From Nannobrachium achirus (taxonomy: Eukaryota > Chordata > Actinopteri > Myctophiformes > Myctophidae), in the NCBI GenBank assembly GCA_963921795.1, contig OY997641.1, forward strand, positions 54,223,950 to 54,287,949: a stretch of 64,000 bases of DNA. The letters run 5' to 3'. The notes below the pieces were generated by a model. The model did not search any database. It was not told the DNA's origin and saw only the letters and a list, made by a program, of their open reading frames with translations. This document shows positions 1 through 12,692 of the stretch, one piece after another. Numbering within the stretch: position 1 is the first letter of the stretch; every line of letters starts with the position of its first letter. The translations under genes were made by a program, and so were the position numbers.

Positions 1-1245
1 CCTACATCGGACGTTCTCCCTACCTACCGCTTGGAAGTGGGATGCGGCTTTAAGCCAATTGTAAATATAAGATGCACATCTGTTGGGGATTGACGATGAC
101 GATGACGAAGATGGAGACCCTTCACTGTGGGTGTGGCTAACTTCAACTGGGTTACCACCCACTATGACAACCAGGCATACTTAATGAACTGGTGGGTGTG
201 GCCACATAAAAACCTAATTTTAACTCTTTCTGTACACTTTTGGGGAAAAAGTCTTCATCCTAGTATAATCATAATAGCTGATAATCATGTTTTATGGGGG
301 GGGGGGGGGGATCATGGCACCCCATCTTTAATTAACTTAAAGCAAAGAAATATAGCTATTTCTGGTTTCAGTGTGATTATTACATAATTATTACATAGAC
401 AAAGGGTTGCATGATTTATTTTTAGGATGATGATAATGGAGGACTTGTAAACTTGTAAACTTTACTTGTAAACTTAGAATCTGAGAGATGCTTTCAAAGT
501 TGACTAAAACCTATAAAATGCAGCAATTTGATCATTTTCACCTCGTTTTTGCATAGTTTATGCTAATTATGCTAATTAGGAAAGGTTGTATGACTTCACA
601 ATGGTAACAGATGAATTTGTGGACCTCACAAACATGGACTTAGACTCTTAGATCACCTTTATAAGTTACCTAGAAGCAAAATTATTGCCATTTCCAGTTT
701 TGGGCAATTAATTGGCTAATTATGCTAATTACACATGCTAAACTCCAAAAGAAAAATTGGAGACATGTTTTTTTGGCATTCTGATAATCCAAAAATTATC
801 ATTCCAAAATTACGGAAATTGATAGGCTCCTCTACTAGTAGTGTTGTTATGTGTGGCTAGTGGCTAGCCTGTTGCTTGCTAGTGCTACTTGCTAACCAAA
901 GAAACAGGCAGAATAGGAGCACTACGAACTAGTAATCAAATACAACATAACATGCCTGCTACTGGTGCTTCATAGCGAGATTGATACGATCGCATTTTAC
1001 CGCAATTTACCGCATTTTACCAGTAAATTGGTACGGTCCGGCGGCGGTGCAGGTTTACTTGGAAACGCACATGAGTTCTGGGAAACCCCCACCCACGCTG
1101 ATCACAAGACGCTGATTCACAACGCTGATTCGCCGTACGGATTTTCGAACGAGGCAGGCCTCTTCAATGAGAGGAATTCTAGACCGGTGCCAAAACAAAA
1201 ATTTAAAGGGGTGTGGCTAGCGATTCAGGGTCTGGAACTAGGCTA
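1..1245. other. Intergenic, no gene recognised
   Basis: AT-rich DNA with only short, unrecognisable reading frames. It contains repeated 'GCTAATTATGCTAATTA'-like stretches and a poly-G run near 298-310. The end near 1246 marks the point where similarity to 29329 onward begins, so this segment lies outside the tandem duplication. Confidence 0.5.
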
Positions 1246-2530
1246 ACAAAGATGTCAATTATAACCCCAACTATCATATAAGATTATATGGACATAGTGA
1301 TTATGGTCTTGGTCAGCATTTATTTTTCTCATTTTATGGTGGATGGTACTCAAATATTTTGCTTAAAGGTATGATGACAGCCAAAGAAGATTAACATTAT
1401 GATACAGTAGGTCACGTGGTCTTTCTTCAAATGGTCTGAAAAGGAGGCAGGGCCGTATCAGTTAGTAGTGAATGTATATTTCGTCCGTTGTGCGGTGCCG
1501 CGCACAACGTGATGCTTGTTAGCTTGTAGCCCGGCTAGCGCCGCGCCGCACCGCACGGCTATTTTCGCGCACACGAACACACACACACACACACACACAC
1601 ACAGGCTACACACACAGAGTGTATGAGCCACGGACCTCAGTCCTCCGCTGTGCTCCGGTGAGCCAGCAGAAAAAAATGGCTAATTTGATAGCCATAATTA
1701 GCTGTTTTGGCCATGTCACCCGACCTTTAAGTAAAAGTAGCAATATTTTGCACCTAAAAGTCCTCTAAGTAAATATTTACTTAAAAGTATTGGTAATCAA
1801 AATATAGTTAAAGTATACCGGTTGTGAGTAAAAAGTAATTAATATAAAGTAACATTAAAGTATACTGCAAGTATTCCACCACGTTTCACTTTTGCTGTCT
1901 TGCTTTTTTGGGACCTTCTTTCTTGGCCTTCTTAATCTCCTCCAGCAGTGTAGCCTTGGTGAGCTTCACATTCATGGCGGCCTTTCCCATCAGGTCAGAG
2001 ATCATTTCTGGGCTGTACGGTCGTTGGAAGGTGGCATATTTCTTCTCATTCTCCTCAATACCCTTGCGGTCTGAAAAGTTTGAAGAGTTAGAGAGTAACC
2101 TTTATAAATGAACCCATTAAGACCTGAGGCCGATTCTAAAAAGATCTTCTAAATCCTAACAGTTTTCAGATATATCAGTGGTGCTCAAGCCTTTTCATGT
2201 CAAGGACCCCCAAAATGATATGTATTTGGCCGTGGAACCCCTTCTCAAAATATTTTGTTACAGGGACCTCCCAGTAGCAAATATTTCTGTTAAAAATGTT
2301 TGCTTTAAAAGGACATGTGTATTCAAAGAATTGTCACAAATTTTCAAGATGTTCCAAAATAGCTGACCTACAAGCTCGTAGCGTGGCACGAAGTGAAAAG
2401 GAAGAGGTCGGGCATACTTTATTCATTACAAAAAAGCCATGTTTGGATCCACTTGTCTTCATCAGGATATGTATACCTCAATTGGCACAAAAATGTACAC
2501 AAAGAAAGCAGACTTCTGGCAATATATACC

Positions 2531-3308
2531 AGTAAGACTCCCTAATCGCTTATCTCCACAAATAGGGCAAAAATGTGTTTTTCCAAAATCTTCCTGATCC
2601 ATGTTGATGAGATGAGTGTAGACATGCTGTGTAGTGATTTTCGTGATTTTAGGGCAAAATCTGTAGGAGCAGTGTCCAAAAATGTGTTTTTAAAAATCGG
2701 CCTGAAGGTGGCGCTAGAGGGGCATGTGAGAAATGAGGGGTGGGGTCTCCGCGTTGCCTTGGCGGACGAATAGGTACCGGCCCCGGCTCTCCCGGACGCT
2801 CCTAGCCCGAGTTACGGCATTTTATGTGAGCTGCAGTGGAGGGGGTCCTCCACTGGGGGCGCCACCACTTTTGCATCCGTTCTGGAGCACCAGGAGTGGG
2901 TGGTCCCCAGGAATTCCCCGTGAGTAGCCCCGTTGGGGTGGTCATTTGGTCATTTTTGCACATTTGGTCATTTTTTACACCTGGGGGTCCCCGAGGGACC
3001 TGGGGGTCCCTGGAGCTCCGGGGGTCCTTGGAGGTTGTAGTTTGCCAGGTAAGGAGTGTGTGTGCAAAATGTGGCATGGATGGGTGCAACGGTTGTGGAG
3101 ATATGAGCAGGGCAAAAGTGTGACGGGTGACGTCTGACTCACGGAGGGACATTTTTTGACACCTGGGGGTCCCCCAGGGACCTGGGGGTCCCTGGAGCTC
3201 CGGGGGTCCTTGGAGGTTGTAGTTTGGCAGGTAAGGAGTGTGTGTGCAAAATTTGGCATGGATGGGGGCAACGGTTGTGGAGATATGAGCAGGGCAAAAG
3301 TGTGACTC

Positions 3309-3350
<42 letters not shown>

Positions 3351-4416
3351 GGACAGCCGGTGGAGGTTTTGGTAGTAAATGCGACCTACGGTCGCAACCA
3401 GTAAGACTCCCTAATCGGGAGATAAGCGACCGTAGGTGGCTTATCTCCACAAATAGGGCAAAAATGGGTTTTTCCAAAATCTTCCTGATCCATGTTGATG
3501 ACATGAGTGTAGACATGCTGTGTAGTGATTTCCGTGATTTTAGGGCAAAATCTGTAGGAGCAGTGTCCAAAAATGTGTTTTTAAAAATCAGCCTGAAGGT
3601 GGCGCTATATGGGACAGATTCATGTTGATGGGATGAGTGTAGACATACTGTGTAGCGATTTGCGTGATTTTAGGGCAAAAACTGTAGGAGCAGTGTCCAA
3701 AAATGTGTTTTAAAAATCGGCCTGCAGGTGGCGCTAGAAGAGGGCCATGTGAGAAATGAGGGGTGGGGTCTCCGCGTTGCCTTGGCGGACGAATAGGTAC
3801 CGGCCCCGGCTCTCCCGGACGCTCCTAGCCCGAGTTACGGCATTTTATGTGAGCTGCAGTGGAGGGGGTCCTCCACTGGGGGCGCTACCACTTTTGCATC
3901 CGTTCTGGAGCAGCAGGAGTGGGTGGTCCCCAGGAATTCCCCGTGAGCAGCCCCGTTGGGGTGGTCATTTGGTCATTTTGGCACATGTGGTCATTTTTTA
4001 CACTTGGGGGTCCCCCAGGGACCTGAGCTCCCCCAGGAGCTCCGGGGGTCCTTGGAGGTTGTAGTTTGCCAGGTAAGGAGTGTGTGTGCAAAATGTGGCA
4101 TGGATGGGGGCAACGGTTGTGGAGATATGAGCAGGGCAAAAGTGTGACGTGTGACGTGTGACGTGTCACTGACGGAGGGACATTTTTTTACACCTGGGGG
4201 TCCCCCAGGGACCTGGGGGTCCCTGGAGCTCTGGGGGTCCTTGGAGGTTGTAGTTTGGCAGGTAAGGAGTATGTGTGCAAAATTTGTCATGGATGGGGGC
4301 GACGGTTGTGGAGATATGAGCAGGGCAAAAGTGTGACTCACAGACAGACAGACAGACAGACAGACAGACGGACAGCCGGTGGAGGTTTTGGTAGTAAATG
4401 CGACCTACGGTCGCAA
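2531..4416 (+). mobile_element. Two tandem pearl/Helentron-like elements (P1 2531-3396, P2 3400-4416)
   Basis: Each module starts with AGTAAGACTCCCTAATC. A 5' block of roughly 450 bp follows. Next come two copies of a core repeat of about 150-175 bp (2980-3126 and 3156-3305; 3990-4150 and 4186-4336), then an (ACAG)n tract (3309-3350; 4340-4370). Each ends with the hairpin GCGACCTACGGTCGC (3381-3395; 4400-4414). This order of core tandem repeats, ACAG microsatellite and 3' hairpin matches non-autonomous pearl/DINE-1 elements assigned to Helentrons; the assignment is inferred from architecture only. The element lies in intron 12 of copy A. Confidence 0.6.
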
Positions 4417-5390
4417 TAAGATCATAAAACTAAAAGAAAGAAAAGGAAAAACAACTTCCTTTGTGATGTTATATTGGCATAGTCTGCTTTCTATTGTGTT
4501 TATATGCTGGGCCAGTGACTTGGAGACCTGCTTCACCATGCAATGTAAGTCAATTTCTAATCAACGCATATTGACACAAACCCCTCCAATCAGTGGCGGC
4601 TCCAGAGAATTGTGACTGGGGGGGCTATGGGGGAGCTGGCTTTTTTAGAGCGGAGGCAAATTCATTTTGGCAACAAACAATAATGAATAGTAGGGGAGAG
4701 CGGGGTAAACTGAGACACCGGGTAAACTGAAACACCCCCTGGATCTAGGCATTGAAACACATTTGTGGTCATGTGACCATTATATTATCAAGACCCTTGG
4801 GAATTTTCCCCTTGCCATGAAGGAGAGGACCTGATAGTGCTGTTGAAAACATGCTTTTTTCACAAAAATATGTGTTTTGCATGTAAAAGTACATTTTCTT
4901 GCTGTCAACATAATCAGCTGTTGTGTCACAGCAAATTGAATCGGGGAGAACATTTTATATCATACATGTTGATGAAGTACCAACTTATAAATCCATGTGA
5001 TTGATGCTAGCTAAACATTACCCTGAATTGATCCCAAAATGTGGGGTAAAGTGAGACAATTGCTTCAGGGTAAAGTGAGACACTATCTCACATCATTACC
5101 CCAACATGATAGACCAGGAGAAAGCTGTACAAACTTGATTAAAGGGTTTACCAAACTTCTCCTAATTGATTCCTATGTATTTTTCCCTGTAGAATCTGCA
5201 AAGTATATTGTTGTATTGTGCATAATTAATGAGATAATTAGCATATTTGACTAATTCAGAGCCTCTGTTCACCTCTTCATCCAGGACTTTGTGTCAGGTG
5301 AGTGGGTTTTACTGTGGGCAGTAGAACCACTCAGGTGGAGGCTGGTAGCATTCTGGACACTTAGTGGCTTCTGAGACTTCCCAGCACAAC

Positions 5391-5407
5391 ACACACGCAC
5401 GCACACA

Positions 5408-5459
<52 letters not shown>

Positions 5460-5461
5460 CA
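5391..5461. repeat. (GCAC)n microsatellite
   Basis: Tetranucleotide GCAC array, preceded by an ACAC stretch, in one copy of a 200-bp internal direct repeat. The sister copy near 7425-7480 has a shortened ACAC tract and a (GGCA)n tract instead. Confidence 0.9.
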
Positions 5462-6245
5462 ACTGTTTCAGAAATGGACCTGGGAGTACCGATAGGGGAG
5501 GTCTTTGCCTGGGTGACACCAGAAACCCACAGCATTGCTTTTTTTTTAATTGTATTTATTTATTTATATTTTAATGGCAAGTAGTAAGTACACCATCTCT
5601 GTCTCCATACTGCTGGCTGCTGTAACTTTGAAAATGAAAAATAAAATCTATATCAAATAAAGAAGGAAGCTGCTTATTCTCCTTTCAAAGACCCACCACA
5701 CACAATCATTTTTTTTTTCTAGCGTTGTGTTGTGTTATTTGAAATAAGATGAATAAAACACAACCTTTGGCGTTATAGTGACATTTAGCACAATTCTTTT
5801 CAGAGTGACAGTATAGCCTAGAGACTGCTGGCTTTGAAGAGAGTGTTACTTGAGGACAAGAGGAGATCAGACCAGCTAAACTAGTTTTCTTTTTGGCAAG
5901 GAAACTAATAGTTGTGGTTTTCATTAAGGACAGGTATTCTGTTGATGAGAAAGGCTTGGAACATTATTGTGATTCCATATACCGTAGTTAAGTAATGGAA
6001 CATTGGAGGGAGAAACTTGAACACTGTAAAAACCTGATTAAAGGATTTACCAAACTTTTCTCAATTGATTCCTATGTATTTTTCCCTGCTTATTCTCCCT
6101 TCAAAGACCCACCACACACAATATTTTTTTTTTTTCCCCCTAGCGTTGTGTTGTGTTATTTGAAATAAGATGAATAAAACACAGTAACCTTTAGCGTTAG
6201 TGACATTTAGCACAATTATTTTCAGAGTGACAGTATAGACTAGAG

Positions 6246-6726
6246 CTGGGGTCGGCAACTTTGATGATGGAGAGGGCCACTATATTTCCAACTTCACTCC
6301 AGAGGGCCACATTGCATATCGCTACGTCCTACTTTGTATAGTATCTCATACTAAAGAAGCAAAAATAGCAGATCTACAAGCTGAAAACGCATCGCGCTGC
6401 GATGCGTTTTGAATTGGAGTCCTGAATTATTATTTTGTATTATGTTTTAATTGAATCCTTTGAATCCATTTCAAACACATTTAGTTATATACTCATGTTA
6501 ACTTTATGAACTTAAATACAAATAAATACATTGGACATAAAAAAAACACATTTTAATACTAGTCATTAAGCTACTAATATAGACTGAAGGAATTAAAGCA
6601 GGTCATGTTTGGAATTGTAACCGCTGAAATCAATAATATATCGGTATTCCAGTATTAACCTGCGGGCCGCATTAAGTGAAGGTGGGGGCCGCATGTGGCC
6701 CCCGGGCCGCCAGTTGCCCATGTATG
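6246..6726. mobile_element. hAT-like MITE with 8-bp TSD
   Basis: Starts CTGGGGTCGGCAAC and ends with the GTTGCC type inverse; it is flanked by GACTAGAG at 6238-6245 and 6727-6734. The internal GGGCCGC-rich end is the familiar 'rest of the column' form of vertebrate hAT elements. It interrupts a segment that is also present uninterrupted near 5811. Confidence 0.7.
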
Positions 6727-7559
6727 GACTAGAGACTGCTGGCTTTGAAGAGAGTGTTACTTGAGGACAAGAGGAGATCAGATTCTACCAGCTAAACTAG
6801 TTTTCTTCTTGGCATGGAAGCTAATAGTTGTGGTTTTCATTAAGGACAGGTATTCTGTTGATGAGAAAGGCTTGGAACATTATTTTGATTCCATTCTAGT
6901 TAAGTAATGGAACATCGGAGGAAGAAACTTGAACACTGATTAAAATGACTGTCATGGCATGGAATGCAATGTCACAACTACTTTCATGTTTATCCTGATG
7001 CAACACAACAGTATCATGCTACAAAGAAAATCATTAAAAAAAAAAAAAGAATAAAGAAAGATAACACATTACCCCAACATGATAGACAGGGAGAAACTTT
7101 TCTCAATTGATTCCTATTTATTCTTCCCTGTTTTATTTTTGTTTGTTTGTTTTTTTTTTCAATTTTTGAACACAGACAAACACAGAGGAGTATAGTAGAA
7201 TCCATTTCTGCAAAGTATATTGTTGTATTGCATAATTCATGAGATAATTAGCATATTTGACTAAATCAGAGCCTCTGGGGTCCTGGGTAAGTGTGGGAGA
7301 CGTTCACCTCTTCATCCAGGACTTTGTGTCAGGTGAGTGGGTTTTACTGTGGGCAGTAGAACCCCTCAGGTGGAGGCTGGTAGCATTCTGGACACTTAGT
7401 GGCTTCTGAGACTTCCCAGCACAACACACACGCACGCACACACAAATGCACACAGGCAGGCAGGCAGACAGGCAGGCAATATACTTTGCAGAAATGGATT
7501 CTACAGGAAAAATTACATAAGGAAAACTGAGAAATGTTTGGTAAACCCTTTTATAATAT

Positions 7560-8165
7560 TCTTATGGGGTTTTTTGAAGCGGTGAAAACCGCTTCCTATG
7601 AGTGGCTTTGTGTGTCCCACGCCCATATATGGTGATCTCAGTCCAGAATGAACAGGGTTTTTCAAAAACACATTATGTCACCTCATGTCCATATATGGTC
7701 ACTCCAGTCCAGAATGAATAGTTTTTTTTCTGTCCCGTACGTCCAGAATATCAGTCCAGAATGAATAGGCTTTTTCAAAAAGTCCCATGTCCATATATGG
7801 CCATTTCAGTTCAGAATGAACAGGTTTTATCTGTCCTCTACGTCCAGAATATGTGTGTAGTGTCCCTCCCGGTCTGATGAATGGATACTTTGAGGATTGG
7901 TCAAGCTTCACATGATAATTTGGCCCTCCATTCTTTATATATTCATTCAGAATATATAAAGAATGTAGAATTCAGAATATAATATAAGCTTCACATGATA
8001 ATTTGGCCCTCCATTCTTTATATATTCATTCAGAATATATAAAGAATGTAGAATTCAGAATATATAAAGAATGAATAGATCACAGAGTCCATAACTGTAT
8101 AGATGTATAGATCACAGAGTTCATAACTCTAGAACACATAGAATAAAGGTTCACCGCTTCACTTC
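7560..8165. repeat. CArG-containing repeat block bounded by GAAGCGGTGA ends
   Basis: Begins near the palindrome GAAGCGGTGAAAACCGCTTC and ends near a TTCACCGCTTC stretch. It holds three CCATATATGG boxes (7623-7632, 7689-7698, 7791-7800), each beside a TCAGTCCAGAATGAA-type repeat. Two direct copies of an 80-bp AT-rich unit (7904-7983 and 7985-8060) follow. Confidence 0.6.
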
Positions 8166-9271
8166 GAACCGAGGTTTGATTTTTCTTTTTTCTTTCTGCT
8201 CATGTGTCATATTATTTGACACATGGGTGGAAATGACAGGACAAACACTATTAAAATAATTTCTTCTATGTACATTTTTGTATTGTGCATATTTAACCTG
8301 GTTAACCAGGTTTTTGTGTTTTTATGGTAGTTTTAAAGAGAAAAAAGTAAGTGGATCACTTTACCCCCTTGATTTATCTGGTCTGTCAGTTTACCCCGGT
8401 GTTGGGGTAAAGTGAGACACAAGACCACTTTTTTTTTTTTTAAACAATCATATTTTCACTGCCCTTTGTCTTGAATACTTTCTGATAACTTCCATTGTTA
8501 GGAAACATCCCAAATGACAGGGAAATGTGTACATTTTTACTGATTTATCTTTTAGTTCACCAAGAGGGGAGCAAATGTAAAAAGTGTCTCAGTTTACCCC
8601 ACTCTCCCCTACTAATATGACAAACGAGATTCACTCTCACCTAGGTTATGGATACATGAACAGACCAGATCGTTGGCAGTTTCCAGCTCCAAATCTGAGG
8701 ACTGTAGGTGATCGGATAGGGTTTTTGTGTGGCAGAAGATGCTTTCCAACATAAAAAGTATGATTTTATAGGGTTTACATAGAAGTCAGTCAATTGTCTT
8801 TCACATATTCATATGCATTTTATTTATTTATTCCTTCAATATTTTTCATCAGTATTGGGTTTGTGGGGTGGGGGGGCTTAGGGGGTGCTAAGCCTTCATC
8901 AGGGGGGGCTAAAGCCCCCTCTAGCCCCCCCCCTGGAGCCGCCACTGCCTCCAATATTGGGAGAGTTTTTGGTGCTTTAAACAATTAAACCCCACATGGT
9001 TGAGCAGGGGAGAGCAGAGTCCCTCAGAGTTCTATACAAGTGTATTTTCAGTTTTCTATTATTGTAGAGAAAGCTTTCAATGAAAATAGCTGATCGGTAA
9101 GCACAGGGGTTTAAGTGGTTAAGGTCTACTAAATTAGATTCATTAGCATGAACAAACAAACACTTTAATTTAGCAAAATGCATGATCCTTCAAGATCCCA
9201 CGTGTTTTCTGAATATAATTTGGAATCGACTGTAAAATTAGTATTTCATCATAGAAAAGTATTACAGTTAC

Positions 9272-9440
9272 CGTCACAGTTTTTCATGTTGAATAGGGGC
9301 ATTTGGATCACAGTTGGAATGTTGCCATCTCCTGGACACACATAGTAGGGTTGTGGTGTGCCATCAGCTTTGTATGGTAGGGCAACACACGGGAAAGGTA
9401 TACCCATCTACGTGGACATGTCTGAAGCTTGTTGCAGCGT
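9272..9440 (-). pseudogene. pla2g4c: Copy A exon 12 with in-frame TAG
   Basis: 169-nt exon aligned without gaps to 30860-31028. Codon 11 is TAG (plus strand 9408-9410) where copy B has TCG (Ser). Further downstream the copies diverge in an otherwise conserved stretch: PYKADGTPQPY in A against PGNAGGTPQPY in B. That is the pattern expected if this part of copy A is drifting. Confidence 0.88.
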
Positions 9441-10018
9441 CTGTATAATTAAGCGACAAAAGGAAAACTTTATTCTTAAAAGAATATTTAAAATGATGAA
9501 TTAAATCTTTTCATGCTGTATTAAAAATAGCTGTTTGCTAATGATATATATCTTCACCGCTCAAAATGAGATTGGAAAAACAAGTATACAAGGGTGAGGC
9601 ATATTAGATTGAATTAGTTATGTGTGCTTTAAAGCTGCACAATGCACATTTCCTGTCCTACCCCAGATCTGAACTCCTGTGTAAATATAAATACATCAAT
9701 AAATACAGCAACCATCCTTTCCTCCTCTGCAGTTAAAGTGTAAAAGCCAAATGTTACATTTAGCAACATGGTGATGGAGCTACATAATATAGTAGAGGAC
9801 AAGATTGCAACATTTTTATATATCAACTGATTTAAATGACAATATGCTAAAATAGAATACTGTTGCAAATATTCTTATCAACAGATAGTGCTTCTCCACA
9901 CCTTCCCAATGTGTGGAGGAGTGCTATCTAACTGTTGGAAAGAACATTTGCGAGTTTTTTAGCATATTGACATCAATCTGGAAGTAATTTAAATCATGCC
10001 CATGCAGAGAGTCTGTAC

Positions 10019-10146
<128 letters not shown>

Positions 10147-10189
10147 AGAGGACATTCTTTGATCACTATTTTATTTTGGGATATCAAAC

Positions 10190-10425
10190 ATGTCTGAGTC
10201 TGTCTGAGTCTCTGTCACAGCGTTTCTCCTCAGTGGCTGGAGCAATTGATCTGAAATCGCATCATCACCATTAGCATATTAACACACCTGACATAACTGT
10301 GAAGCCCGTTTGTAACTTTCACAAATCGTATGCTGTACAGTATATAGCATTTTTATGGTGTATCTACTATCTATTCTGCATCTAGCATGAGGCTTATCTA
10401 TTCTGCATCTAGCATGAGGCAACAT
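10190..10425 (-). repeat. Dispersed repeat copy with TAGCATGAGGC units
   Basis: Contains two tandem CTATTCTGCATCTAGCATGA units and a segment ending in CAGTGGCTGGAGCAATTGAT. The inverse complement of this arrangement, with CTAGATGCAGAA units, reappears at 60290-60555 in the zinc-finger gene. It is an unclassified element, possibly of the same ACAG/hairpin family. Confidence 0.45.
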
Positions 10426-10435
10426 GTTTAACCAG

Positions 10436-10533
<98 letters not shown>

Positions 10534-10536
10534 ACG
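10436..10536. repeat. (TG)n microsatellite, about 48 repeats
   Basis: Uninterrupted TG tract ending in CACGCGCACAC. Confidence 0.95.
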
Positions 10537-10952
10537 CGCACACAGGCGAGGGGGTGGGGGGTGGGGTGTCTGGCCCTGTTACAGATGTTGTCCAAAAATC
10601 ATGCAGATCGGTACACAGTATCTCTGTAGCCATTAAACGAAACGGGTATTTCTTACATTGATGCTCCTACATATTTTAACTGATGCATGTAAGCATCAGT
10701 TAAAGTTACTTTCCATCCCTCATACAGTGCACACCCCATAACCCACACACTGCACATCATTTCAGAGCTCATATCTTTGAACGGGTAAGGGCTAGTGTTA
10801 TTTTATTACATTTTATGTAAGAAGTATTGTAATATCATTGCAATTACCAATGCTATAGCCAATTACACAACAAATATGTATTCAGATTTTAATCAAAAGT
10901 TCAAACGACCTACTACATGTATACAGTACAGTAGTGTGTGCACGTGCGCTAC

Positions 10953-11098
10953 CTTTACAGGGTTCTCAACGCTGAAGTCGAGGGAGATAATGAGGTCGAT
11001 GTCTCTCTCTTTTCTGAGGACGGAGAAGTAGGGAGAGTTCAGCTGCAGCCCGGCATCTTCATAGTCCCTCGTTTTTGTATCCAGGATTTTGTCAGCTT
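10953..11098 (-). CDS. pla2g4c: Copy A exon 11: catalytic Asp
   Basis: 146-nt exon ending in phase 0. It encodes YEDAGLQLNSPYFSVL followed by DIDLIISLDFS; the Asp of EDAG aligns with the catalytic Asp of the PLA2G4 family. The upstream polypyrimidine region is interrupted by a poly-G run (plus strand, about 11119-11135). Confidence 0.88.
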
Positions 11099-12692
11099 CT
11101 TTAGCAGTGCAAAAAATAGGGGGGGGGGGGGGGGGCATGACCCAGGTACAGTAGGTCAGACTTGGGTGCTCTATTGGAATGCTGCCCTTTTGGAGTTATG
11201 GGAAACCTTGAATACACAGATTAATCAATAATTATGATCTGTGATTTGTGTCAGAGCTCTGATCCTACCTGGCAAGGCTGGCATGTTGTACAGGAAGTTG
11301 TATGAGGTTCCCCACGTCCAATGCATTGCACATTTTATGGTGCTCCAGATTATCTCCAACCATACTGAAATTAGAAGTACACTGTACATTGGTACTAAAC
11401 AAGTGGTTTGTACATCTGGTGCTTCTTGAAATGGATGCATGCATGCATACATACATACATACATACAGTGCCAAACATAGAATACTGTGGTTTATGGCAT
11501 ATGAATTTAGTACATAATTTCATATCGGAATAATACATCATTGTGTTATGTTTTGATCACCGTGGATTGTGCTAAATGGGAAAGGTACCAGAAAAGGCAC
11601 CCTGATTTTTTTTTACATGCAGGGGCGATCCATCGTGTGTGATGAGCTGAAAACTGAGAGGTATTGATTCTCATCGGATTGGTATCTAGACAGTACTGTA
11701 GTACTATCAAGAAATGAAGCAAATTTAGAGCGGATTTGTTATTACACTGTTACATCAAGTGAAAACATTTAAATGTCTTAACAAATTCCCCAAACAATAG
11801 TCTAAATGTAGAATGAGAGAACAGCACCACTCACTGGTAGCAGTGACACAGTCTTTGGTCAAGTCATGGAACCAGTCCAGGAAACATTCAGAGACATTCA
11901 GCGTGTGATCCTTGAGCTTGTCCTTTATCCTTTCCAAAGGCATCTCATCGTTTGTGTCTAAAAACACTTTATTGCCTGTCTTGTCCACCTTGCCTACAGG
12001 GAAACAGAGATTTTTGTTTAGCTTCACAAAGTCTGCAGACAAAATAAGATTTTGGCAGGAATTGAGAGGATTTTAATTGGGGCGCATAATCCTGTGGATT
12101 GAAACGGTAGGCCTACCTTCCAGATTTATTGGAACAGCAAGGGGTGTTTGGATTTGATATCAGAAGATTAATGTGGGTTGAGACAGTTTGTGTTGAGCAA
12201 AATATTTAATTGTTTTATAATACACAAGTTGAACTAAACTGAACTAAATCTGAGACGGTGGCAAAAACTGTTTTTGCACCACCATCCTTGTGTATGTGTC
12301 TGTGCACAGCTAATTGTGCACATGGACTGATCAGCATCTTTGCGTACACACACCCAGTCGGCCAAGGAAGACACTGCATCCCTTTTCATTTCAAATTGGC
12401 CATTGTGGACGATATACCAGGCTGCTTTATGTTTTGCCCTAGAACTCTTGAACTGCAGGTCTCAAAATCAATCATGACACAACTCCCTATAATTATACAG
12501 TGTAGGCCATGCCCTGCATTTGACCAACAATGGCAATAATCAATTATACAAATTACCCCTAATTTGAATCACACATGGCCTCAGTCTAAACAGAGACAAA
12601 CATGATTTCACTTAGACCCATAGGGGGCGACACAAATGCTTTTTACACAATAGGTGCAAATGATCATCCAAATTGGAATGTTGGGTCTCTAT

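Larger units (their letters stand above)
4688..8613. mobile_element. Nested inverted-repeat element with TAGTAGGGGAGAG ends
   Basis: The left end TAGTAGGGGAGAG continues into a GGGTAAACTGAGACAC block. The right end is its inverse complement, with one difference visible in the block. It sits inside the hAT-like element and frames further nested repeats. A TA target duplication is possible but not certain. Internal direct repeats of about 200 bp (5240-5460 against 7230-7450) suggest internal duplication. Confidence 0.55.
4591..8947. mobile_element. hAT-like non-autonomous composite transposon with 8-bp TSD
   Basis: Terminal inverted repeats CAGTGGCGGCTCCAG (4591) and CTGGAGCCGCCACTG (ending 8947) are flanked by a perfect 8-bp duplication CCTCCAAT at 4583-4590 and 8948-8955. 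The 8-bp TSD and CAG-type ends are typical of hAT elements. The interior holds no transposase and is filled with nested repeats. The element lies in intron 12 of copy A; the corresponding intron in copy B is only about 540 bp. Confidence 0.8.

Noticed and set aside
127-387. Small frames in the first 1.2 kb, also 965-1246
   Set aside because: No recognisable motif, no splice context, and composition typical of intergenic DNA.
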